Of a stretch of DNA of 9,697 nt, positions 1 through 5,204 are shown in pieces (the stretch's first letter is position 1; each line of letters opens with the position of its first letter). The stretch is from assembly GCA_013298265.1 (NCBI GenBank), contig JAAFHE010000091.1:1-9697 (forward strand), given 5' to 3'. The position numbers and the translations under genes were made by a program. The notes beneath the pieces are model-generated. The model saw only the letters and a list, made by a program, of their open reading frames with translations, was not told the DNA's origin and did not search any database. Source of the stretch: Lysobacterales bacterium (GTDB taxonomy: Bacteria > Pseudomonadota > Gammaproteobacteria > Xanthomonadales > Rhodanobacteraceae).

Positions 1-456
1 CTTGACCACGACCTCGCGGCCGTCGTGCAGCAGGGCCGCGTGCACCTGGGCGATCGAGGCCGAGGCCAGGGGCGTTTCGTCGAAGGCCGCGTACAGCTGC
101 GCGATCGGCGCGCCGAGTGCGCGTTCAACCGCAGCGCGGGCCTCACTGCCCGGAAACGGCGGTACCTGGTCCTGCAGCAGCGTGAGTTCGTCGGCGATGT
201 CGGTCGGCAGCAGGTCGCGTCGCGTCGACAGGATCTGGCCGAACTTCACGAAGATCGGTCCGAGTTCCGCCAGCGCCATGCGCAGGCGCGCACCGCGGCT
301 CAGTGCCTCGATGTCGGCATGCGGCCGGCCGAACAGGCCGCGTACCCATTTCAGCGGCCGGAACAGGTGTACCGCTTCGACGAGTTCGTCCAGGCGGTAG
401 CGCAGCAGCACGCGGGCGATGCCGATCAGGCGCGGGACGCTGGTCAGCGGCGTCAT
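1..456 (-). CDS. ubiB: UbiB, ubiquinone biosynthesis atypical kinase/ATPase (N-terminal part)
   Basis: This is the first 152 codons of a UbiB/ABC1 (ADCK) family protein; the rest lies beyond the left edge. UbiB is a membrane-associated protein-kinase-like ATPase needed for ubiquinone synthesis in Proteobacteria. The translation shows the family's two N-terminal signatures: a KxGQ motif ([15 protein letters not shown], about residues 70-84) and the alanine-rich nucleotide loop that replaces the glycine-rich loop (ASASIAQVH, about 131-139). The start is the ATG at 456, whose first bases overlap the TGA of ubiJ (ATGA overlap), so the two genes are translationally coupled. A family member is normally about 500-560 residues, with C-terminal membrane helices that are not visible here. 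Nothing in the visible part looks damaged. The identification is confident; completeness cannot be judged. Confidence 0.95.
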   Translation of the reverse strand, partial: MTPLTSVPRLIGIARVLLRYRLDELVEAVHLFRPLKWVRGLFGRPHADIEALSRGARLRMALAELGPIFVKFGQILSTRRDLLPTDIADELTLLQDQVPPFPGSEARAAVERALGAPIAQLYAAFDETPLASASIAQVHAALLHDGREVVVK

Positions 457-1094
457 GCGCGCTTGCCGGCAGCGGCAGCGAGCCGCGCGATGCGTGCTTC
501 GAGGCGCTCGCCGCGTTCGCGCAACGCGTCGACGTCATCGAGGAATTCGTCCATTTCGCCTGGGGCGATGAGGTCCCGGCTTTCTTCGCGCAGGTAGTCG
601 GCACCGTCGCGCATCAATGCCTCGCCGCGCTCACGCGCGTAGCGCAGGCCGGCGGCGAAGCCCTGGGCGATCTTCACCCCGAGTACATCGCCGAATACCC
701 GCGTGAAGGCTTCTTCGAAATCGGGACGATAGCCGCTGGCGATTTTCTCGAGCCGCCGCGCGAGCTCCGCGTCGCCGGCGATCTCGACCTTGCCCGGCGC
801 GAGCGCAGCGTCGTCGCCGCGCCGCAGCAGCATCGCGACCAGGCTGCCCGGCGTGGCCGCCACGCGCAGCGCACTGTCGCCGACGAAGGCCGGTCCGACT
901 TCCAACGTCTCGCCGCGGACGGCCAGGCGCAGCGCGAGCGGCGTGTCCTTGAATTCGACGCTGAGCGCGCGACCGTCGAGGCGCCTGAGCTGGCTGCGCG
1001 TGTCCGGATCCAGCGCGAGGGCTCGGTTCAGCGCCGCCTGCAGCAGGCGGCCGAGTAGGGACAACAGCGGGTTGGGTGTGCGCGGAGTGCTCAT
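453..1094 (-). CDS. ubiJ: UbiJ, SCP2-domain accessory factor of ubiquinone biosynthesis
   Basis: This 213-residue protein matches UbiJ (formerly YigP). UbiJ binds lipids through an SCP2 (sterol carrier protein 2) fold and works with UbiK and the Ubi hydroxylases and methylases in late ubiquinone synthesis. The SCP2-like part covers roughly residues 10-120, with the typical strand-turn [18 protein letters not shown] near 101-118. The C-terminal part is charged and helical, as usual in the family. The length is close to the E. coli protein. The gene ends in an ATGA overlap with ubiB, matching the ubiJ-ubiB order known in Gammaproteobacteria; ubiE, which precedes ubiJ in E. coli, is not here. 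No Shine-Dalgarno sequence lies within 12 bases of the ATG. A TAGAAT hexamer at 1104-1109 would place the transcript start almost at the ATG, so the mRNA may be nearly leaderless. Confidence 0.9.
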   Translation of the reverse strand: MSTPRTPNPLLSLLGRLLQAALNRALALDPDTRSQLRRLDGRALSVEFKDTPLALRLAVRGETLEVGPAFVGDSALRVAATPGSLVAMLLRRGDDAALAPGKVEIAGDAELARRLEKIASGYRPDFEEAFTRVFGDVLGVKIAQGFAAGLRYARERGEALMRDGADYLREESRDLIAPGEMDEFLDDVDALRERGERLEARIARLAAAAGKRA

Positions 1095-1103
1095 GAACGC
1101 GCG

Positions 1104-1109
1104 ATTCTA
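1104..1109 (-). promoter_or_regulatory. Possible -10 box for ubiJ-ubiB
   Basis: Read on the minus strand the hexamer is TAGAAT, matching five of six bases of the sigma70 -10 consensus. It lies in the 39-bp gap after the WYL regulator gene. Its spacing predicts transcription starting within about 3 nt of the ubiJ ATG. I see no matching -35 box 16-18 bp upstream, so this is tentative. Read-through from the regulator gene is the alternative. Confidence 0.35.
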
Positions 1110-1133
1110 CGTGAGCGCGTCGCCCCCCGCGCT

Positions 1134-2090
1134 TCAGCCTGGTGCGGCAATAGCGCGCTGTAGCCGCTCGACGTGCGCGGCCAGCGCGCCACGCAGTTCG
1201 TCCGGTAGCACGATATCGAACTCGAACGGCAGTCGTGCGAGCTGGCGCGCGAACCAGTCCAGGCTGTCGGTACGCGTGCGCAGCAGCACGCCGTCGCTGC
1301 GCGCCTCGAATACGCCGATGCAGCTAAGCTGTTCGGCCTGCACGCCGGCCAGATCGGTGCGCAGCAGCACCTCGACCGCGGTCGCGCGCGGCAGGCTGGC
1401 GAGGCTGAGTTCCAGCTGCGCGGCTGCGTCGAAATTCGCCGGACGGCCGAAGCTCTGGTCCAGCGGCGTGACCTCCACGACGCGATCCAGGCGAAACGAA
1501 CGCAGGTCGCGGCGCAGGTGACAGTGGCCCAGCACATACCAGCGGCCGCTGCGCCAGGTCAGGCCATAGGCGTCGAAATCGCGCCGGCTCGTGGCGCCGT
1601 CGGCAGCACGATAGTCCAGGCGCACGCGGCGTTGGCTTTGCGCCGCGGCGCTGAGCTGCAGCAGGGCTTCGCCGTCGGTGACCGTCGGCGCATGGCTCAG
1701 GTCCAGCGTGACCGTCTCGGCCACGGCGCGGACGCGGCGCTGCAATGCAGCCGGCATCACGCGTTCGATCTTGGCCAGCGCGCTGGCCACTGCCGGCGCC
1801 GAGTCGGCCAGGCCGAGGCTGCGTGCGGCGAGCAGGCCCAGCGACAGGGCCAGCGCCTCGTCGTCGCCGAACATCAGCGGCGGCAGCTTGAATCCCGGCA
1901 CCAACGAGTACGCGCCGTAGCGGCCGCGTTCGGCCATGATCGGAATGCCGATGTCTTCCAGCACACGGATGTAGCGCCGCGTCGTGCGCACGTCGACCTG
2001 CAGCCGCTGGGCCAGTTCGCTGCCGCTGAGGCGGCCGTGCACCTGGAGCAGTTCCAGCACGGTCAGCACGCGGGAGGCGGGATGGCTCAT
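1134..2090 (-). CDS. WYL-domain helix-turn-helix transcriptional regulator
   Basis: This is a 318-residue cytoplasmic regulator of the YafY/DeoR-like group. An N-terminal winged helix-turn-helix covers about residues 4-62: SGSELAQRLQV, then DVRTTRRYIRVLEDIGIPI. The family signature PGFKLPPLMF follows at about 65-74. A WYL ligand-sensing domain covers about 140-220, with the tripeptide present as WYV (RWYVLG, about 183-188) and the conserved LRSFRLDRV at about 196-204. WYL domains are thought to sense small ligands or nucleic acid and change DNA binding. The start at 2090 was chosen because MSHPASRVL is the usual beginning of such proteins; an ATG at 2132 in frame would add 14 residues but would place a perfect palindrome inside the coding region. 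The gene diverges from a LysE-type exporter, which makes that gene a candidate target. The ligand is unknown. Confidence 0.88.
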   Translation of the reverse strand: MSHPASRVLTVLELLQVHGRLSGSELAQRLQVDVRTTRRYIRVLEDIGIPIMAERGRYGAYSLVPGFKLPPLMFGDDEALALSLGLLAARSLGLADSAPAVASALAKIERVMPAALQRRVRAVAETVTLDLSHAPTVTDGEALLQLSAAAQSQRRVRLDYRAADGATSRRDFDAYGLTWRSGRWYVLGHCHLRRDLRSFRLDRVVEVTPLDQSFGRPANFDAAAQLELSLASLPRATAVEVLLRTDLAGVQAEQLSCIGVFEARSDGVLLRTRTDSLDWFARQLARLPFEFDIVLPDELRGALAAHVERLQRAIAAPG

Positions 2091-2106
2091 GCCCCTGAGC
2101 ATAGTT

Positions 2107-2135
2107 CGAATGAGGGCGGGAACCGCCCTCATTCG
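2107..2135. repeat. Perfect 13-bp inverted repeat beside the WYL regulator start
   Basis: The arms at 2107-2119 (CGAATGAGGGCGG) and 2123-2135 are exact reverse complements separated by the three bases GAA. The element begins 17 bp upstream of the chosen regulator ATG. It may be an operator for autoregulation, or a stem-loop of a repetitive intergenic element; repeat-like sequence directly follows it. The symmetry is seen directly; either role is inferred. Confidence 0.75.
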
Positions 2136-2426
2136 ATTCCAGCCTGCGCGGGTTGAACCAACGGGAACGGCAATGGCGATCCGAATGACGGCAAAGGCAA
2201 TCTGGACGGCGGCGGTGACGGCCGTCGTGCCGGATCAGCATGGCGATGCGCGCGACATCCCGACCCCGACGTCGGATGCCGGATATCGCCCACTGCGCAC
2301 GGGCGTAGCGCGTGAGCCCGGCGGCGGCGTGAAGCGACCGAAGCAGTCGGCGCGCCCATGGCCGTCTCATGTGTTGCGCACTGCCACGCCCGATTCCGAC
2401 GCCTTGATAGCCGATACGGATCTCCC
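2136..2426. other. Non-coding gap between divergent regulator and exporter genes
   Basis: About 290 bp without a convincing gene. The first part (about 2136-2222) looks like degenerate repeat material: a segment GATTCCAGCCTGCGCGGG, similar to half of an REP-like stem-loop, then a run built from imperfect ACGGCAATGGC/GGCAAAGGCAATC units. A 10-bp palindrome CCGACGTCGG lies at 2266-2275. The divergent promoters of the regulator and the exporter must lie here or in the palindrome, but I cannot pick out a -10/-35 pair with confidence. Open frames across this gap have no recognisable protein. Confidence 0.5.
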
Positions 2427-3062
2427 ATGCAGACGTTGAGTCAGTTGTGGCTGTTCTTCCTTGTCGTGTTCGCCGTGGTGCTGCTGCCGGGCATGGACAT
2501 GGCCTACGTCGCCGGCAGCTCGCTGACCGGCGGACGCCGCCAGGGCCTGTTCGCCCTCGGCGGCATCGTCGCCGGCGGCGTATTCCATGTGCTCGCCGCG
2601 GCGCTGGGTGTGGGCCTGTTGCTGCAGCTCGTGCCCGGCCTGTTCAACGCGGTGCTGCTGACCGGTGCGGGCTACCTGGGCTGGATCGCGTGGTCGCTGC
2701 TACGCAGTCGCACCGCCGCGACCCTTTACGCAGACGCGCCCGCGCTGTCGCCGACCGCGGCGGTGCTGCGCGGCGCGCTGACCTCGCTGCTCAATCCCAA
2801 GGCCTATCTGTTCATGCTCGCGATCTTTCCGCAGTTCATCGACCCGCAGCGTGGGCCGGTATGGCTGCAGGCGCTGGTGCTGTGGCTGATCATCGCGGTC
2901 ACACAGATGGCGGTTTACGGTCCGCTCGCGCTGGCCGCCGCCGGCGCGCGGCAGTGGCTCGCCCGGCGGCCGTCGGCGGGGATGATGCTCAATCGCGGCG
3001 TGGGTGCGGTGTTGCTGCTGACGGCGCTGTGGACGGCGGCGGCCGGCTGGCGCGCGGCGTAG
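2427..3062 (+). CDS. LysE/RhtB-family exporter (amino acid or metabolite efflux)
   Basis: This 211-residue inner-membrane protein has about six hydrophobic segments. It shows the marks of the LysE/RhtB superfamily: an N-terminal helix followed by PGMDMAYV (about 21-28), a glycine-rich second segment (about 41-66), and the signature LLNPKAYLFMLAIFPQF at about 121-137. Its length is typical (200-215). Family members export amino acids such as lysine, homoserine, threonine or cysteine derivatives by proton exchange; the substrate cannot be deduced here. The ATG at 2427 was chosen because the first membrane segment starts there; an upstream in-frame ATG at 2358 would add an arginine- and cysteine-containing tail that does not fit. 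Only a weak GGA lies before the start. The gene diverges from the WYL regulator and converges on the OleD-like gene. Confidence 0.88.
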   Translation: MQTLSQLWLFFLVVFAVVLLPGMDMAYVAGSSLTGGRRQGLFALGGIVAGGVFHVLAAALGVGLLLQLVPGLFNAVLLTGAGYLGWIAWSLLRSRTAATLYADAPALSPTAAVLRGALTSLLNPKAYLFMLAIFPQFIDPQRGPVWLQALVLWLIIAVTQMAVYGPLALAAAGARQWLARRPSAGMMLNRGVGAVLLLTALWTAAAGWRAA

Positions 3063-3246
3063 GTCTGCCCGGGCCGTCCGGCGCATCGGCCACACTGATC
3101 GTCAGGTCGCGCAGCAGCAGCCAGCTTTATCGCGGGGCAGGTCGGTCGCGATCATGGAGTCAGCGGGATTGACTGCGTATGGCTTCGTATCCTGTTGCAG
3201 CGCTGTCGGCCTGGGGAGTTCGCGACCCGCCCTGGAACGTTGTGCC
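3063..3246. other. Convergent intergenic region
   Basis: This 184-bp gap separates two genes that end toward each other. I see no gene and no clear intrinsic terminator with a U-run. The only symmetry is a short AGTCA/TGACT pair at about 3158-3173, too weak to call. Confidence 0.4.
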
Positions 3247-4257
3247 TCAACCTTTGCGTCGCTGCATGCGCTGGCGTGCGAGCTGCTCGCCGACGCGCGC
3301 GAGCCCTTCGTTGGTACTGACCCGCGGCGCGTAGCCGAGGTCGCGCCGCGCGGCGGCGATGTTGAACCAGTGCGCGGTGGACAATTGCTCGACGATGAAG
3401 CGCGTCAGCGGTGGCTCGGATTTCAGGCGCAGCAGTCTCCAGACGCGCTCCATCCAGGTGCCGGCAAAACGCGCGAAATCGACCGAGATGCGGCGCGTCT
3501 CCGCGGGCAGGCCGGCGGCCTTGAGCAAGGCGTTGATCATCGCGTCCTGGTTGACCGGCTCGCCCTGGGTGATGAAATACGCCTTGCCGGCGATGGCCGA
3601 GCCGATTTCCAGTTTTTCCAGCGCCAGCACATGTGCTTCGGCGGCGTTGTCCACGTAAACGGTGTCGATCTTCTTCGGCGTATCGCCGATGTGGCGCAGG
3701 CGGCCCTTGCCGGCGCGATCGAGGATGCGCGGCAGCAGGTGCGGGTCGCCGGGTCCCCAGATCAGGTGCGGACGCAGCGCGACGGTCGCGAGCTGCGCGG
3801 AGTTCGCCGCGATCACACGTTGCTCCGCACGCGCCTTGGTCTGCGGATAGGGCGCGAGGAAATGCGTCGCGTAGGGCACCGACTCGTTGACGCCGTTGAG
3901 GTCCTGCCCGCTGTGCACGACGCTGGGGCTGGACGTATAGACCAGGCGCGGAATGCGGTGGATCTCGCAGGCAGCGAGCACGTTGTCGGTGCCGCGCACG
4001 TTGATCTCGTAGTACTCGGTCAGCGAACCCCAGGCACCGGCCTTGGCCGCCGTGTGCACGATCGCGTCGCAGCCTTCGGCCGCCGCCGCGACGAGATCCA
4101 GGTTGCGCAAATCGCCCAGGTGCTGCTCGACGCCGAGCGCCTTGAGTTCGGGATAGTCGCCGCGGTTGAACGCGCGCACCTCATGGTGGCGCGCGACGAG
4201 CTGCTTGCAGATCGCCTTGCCGAGAAAGCCGCCGCCGCCGGTTACGAGTATTTTCAT
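3247..4257 (-). CDS. NAD(P)-dependent epimerase/dehydratase, 3-beta-HSD/OleD-like reductase
   Basis: This 336-residue protein is an extended short-chain dehydrogenase/reductase. A Rossmann nucleotide-binding motif TGGGGFLG lies at 6-13, an active-site serine region VYTSSPSV at 106-113, and the catalytic YxxxK as Y137 and K141 (PYPQTKA). The segments AAKAGAWGS (70-78), LRPHLIWGPGD (161-171) and VDNAAEAHVLALE resemble OleD, the 2-alkyl-3-ketoalkanoate reductase of long-chain olefin synthesis in Xanthomonas and Stenotrophomonas. The length fits. OleA, OleB and OleC are absent from this window, so the reaction may differ; a sterol- or isoprenoid-type 3-beta-hydroxy dehydrogenase role remains possible. 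The ATG at 4257 starts directly on the Rossmann strand, with GGAAAC about ten bases upstream. The DUF3800 gene lies 42 bp upstream on the same strand, so the two may share a transcript. Confidence 0.82.
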   Translation of the reverse strand: MKILVTGGGGFLGKAICKQLVARHHEVRAFNRGDYPELKALGVEQHLGDLRNLDLVAAAAEGCDAIVHTAAKAGAWGSLTEYYEINVRGTDNVLAACEIHRIPRLVYTSSPSVVHSGQDLNGVNESVPYATHFLAPYPQTKARAEQRVIAANSAQLATVALRPHLIWGPGDPHLLPRILDRAGKGRLRHIGDTPKKIDTVYVDNAAEAHVLALEKLEIGSAIAGKAYFITQGEPVNQDAMINALLKAAGLPAETRRISVDFARFAGTWMERVWRLLRLKSEPPLTRFIVEQLSTAHWFNIAAARRDLGYAPRVSTNEGLARVGEQLARQRMQRRKG

Positions 4258-4299
4258 GACGTTGTTTCCGTTCGAGCAAAGCTCGCAATGGGTCGACGG

Positions 4300-5001
4300 C
4301 TAAATTCGTTCACAAAGGCCATGCAAAAGGTTTCCTTCGCGATCGAAACAATCCTTGATGATGTCGAAAAACAGACCGTCTCCAGCCTGATACTTGCGAA
4401 ACACTGAGTAAGAAACGAGATCGGCGAGCTGTATCAATCGAGAGGCGCGAGAGTCGAGAAACACCGGAACCTCGGCGTAGTTTCGCGTTTTTCCCCACGA
4501 GTGACCGGCGTACTTGAACTCGCGCGCGAGCGTCTGAATTCGCGGTTCCGTCGCGGACTTGTCGAAGACCATCATGCCGCGCTGTGTGTTGTTGTGTTTC
4601 GTGTGCAGCCGTGTCAGGAAAAGATCGAACCGGTTGCAGAGTTGCTCGAACGCAAACTGGACCGGATCAACGCCAGGGAGCGCGCTTTTACGAACGACCA
4701 CGGCGAAGAGGCGCACCGTACCGAGGCCACAACCGACGACGCCGGCTTTCAATGCGTCACTGATCGCGTCCAGACGAGTCTGTACTGGAAATTTTCTCCA
4801 GCGATCCCGCCCCCCGCGCATCGGTGAACCATGCAGCTCGACAGAATGGGGATCTTCGGGACTGAAACGGGCCGCGATCTCATTGAGATCCTGTTCGATC
4901 CAGTGAGTCTTGCGCTCGAACACGGAAACGCCGGCGAGCACGAAGAAATCGTGTGAAGCGTCGTCAAGTGATCCGGATTCGTCGACGTACAGAAGATGCA
5001 T
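4300..5001 (-). CDS. DUF3800-domain protein
   Basis: This 233-residue soluble protein belongs to the DUF3800 family, whose biochemical role is not established; an RNase H-like fold has been suggested for it. It opens with the diagnostic MHLLYVDESGS (D7, E8). Other conserved acidic sites follow: ELHG at 55-58, MVFDKSATE at 144-152 (D147), and FLDSRASRLIQLADLVSYSVFRKY at 181-204 (D183, D194), which is the family's strongest block. The acidic residues could form a metal site (inference). The start ATG at 5001 has a good Shine-Dalgarno (GAGGAA, 5008-5013, spacing 6). Base composition is visibly less GC-rich than the neighbours, with several AAA, AAC and AAT codons, which suggests acquisition by transfer. 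It has its own promoter and a structured leader, and lies 42 bp before the OleD-like gene. Confidence 0.88.
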   Translation of the reverse strand: MHLLYVDESGSLDDASHDFFVLAGVSVFERKTHWIEQDLNEIAARFSPEDPHSVELHGSPMRGGRDRWRKFPVQTRLDAISDALKAGVVGCGLGTVRLFAVVVRKSALPGVDPVQFAFEQLCNRFDLFLTRLHTKHNNTQRGMMVFDKSATEPRIQTLAREFKYAGHSWGKTRNYAEVPVFLDSRASRLIQLADLVSYSVFRKYQAGDGLFFDIIKDCFDREGNLLHGLCERI

Positions 5002-5121
5002 TGCTGCTTCCTCGTCCGGAAATGAAGCAGGCCGCTCGCGGCGGCCTGCTCATGAAGTTATGGAGAGAGCCAAGTGAGAAACATCTCAACGCAACGCGAT
5101 AGGACGATGCTCTTGACCCTG
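5002..5121 (-). ncRNA. Candidate structured leader RNA of the DUF3800 gene
   Basis: Between the predicted transcript start and the ATG lie about 120 nt. Near its 5' half a small hairpin UGAGA-UGUU-UCUCA can form (5073-5086), enclosed by a possible AGAGC/GCUCU pairing (5109-5113 with 5066-5070). The 3' half contains a segment at 5022-5035 that can pair with 5041-5053 (13 bp, one bulged A). Its CUGCUUC (5024-5030) can instead pair with GAAGCAG at 5004-5010, which overlaps the Shine-Dalgarno. Mutually exclusive pairings of this type are typical of cis-regulatory RNAs. I recall that several structured RNA motifs upstream of DUF3800 genes have been reported from comparative genomics; I cannot tell whether this leader belongs to one of them. 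Confidence 0.5.
5022..5053 (-). terminator. GC-rich hairpin in the DUF3800 leader (terminator- or switch-like)
   Basis: Core arms AGCAGGCCGC (5026-5035) and GCGGCCTGCT (5041-5050) pair perfectly over 10 bp around a five-base loop. Three more pairs (ATG/CAT) extend the stem past one bulged A. On the minus strand it is followed by UCAUUU, a weak U-rich tail. It ends 8 nt before the Shine-Dalgarno. It could terminate speA read-through or DUF3800 transcription, or it could be the 'on' form of a translational switch. Confidence 0.55.
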
Positions 5122-5127
5122 TCGGCC

Positions 5128-5156
5128 ACATTAGCAACGCGAGAAACCTACGTCAA
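5128..5156 (-). promoter_or_regulatory. Sigma70 promoter of the DUF3800 gene
   Basis: On the minus strand there is a TTGACG -35 box (5151-5156, five of six consensus bases), a 17-bp spacer, and TAATGT as -10 (5128-5133). TAATGT keeps the key T1, A2 and T6 bases and is preceded by TG one base upstream, an extended -10. It is the clearest promoter in the window and predicts a transcript start near 5121. It implies that the DUF3800 gene is expressed independently of speA. Confidence 0.65.
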
Positions 5157-5194
5157 CAATTTCGACTGATAATCAGATGCTTAGCAAATTGTTG
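5154..5194. repeat. Inverted repeat overlapping the DUF3800 promoter -35, with inner palindrome
   Basis: CAACAATTT (5154-5162) and AAATTGTTG (5186-5194) are perfect 9-bp reverse complements 23 bp apart. Inside lies a second palindrome, CTGAT-A-ATCAG (5166-5176). The left arm overlaps the -35 box of the DUF3800 promoter, as an operator would. The right arm ends 10 bp past the speA stop, so the element could also act as an AU-rich 3' hairpin of the speA mRNA. Confidence 0.6.
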
Positions 5195-5204
5195 CGGCAA
5201 CCGC

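Noticed and set aside
303..1058. Plus-strand open frame opposite ubiJ/ubiB
   Set aside because: Arginine- and alanine-rich translation without family features; shadow of ubiJ and ubiB.
4273..4285. CGAGC-AAA-GCTCG hairpin between the DUF3800 and OleD-like genes
   Set aside because: Only 5 bp and no U-run; too weak to call a terminator.
3154..4407. Long plus-strand open frame (417 codons) opposite the OleD-like gene
   Set aside because: It lies antisense to a clear SDR protein with intact motifs, its translation has no recognisable domain, and long antisense frames are expected at this GC content.
5002..5160. Type III toxin-antitoxin (RNA repeats plus toxin) reading of the DUF3800 unit
   Set aside because: The promoter-RNA-hairpin-ORF layout is similar, but there is no tandem repeat array longer than GCGTTGCGTT in the leader, and DUF3800 is not a ToxN-type fold.
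5002..5200. Retron or reverse-transcriptase-linked RNA
   Set aside because: No reverse transcriptase is encoded in the window.
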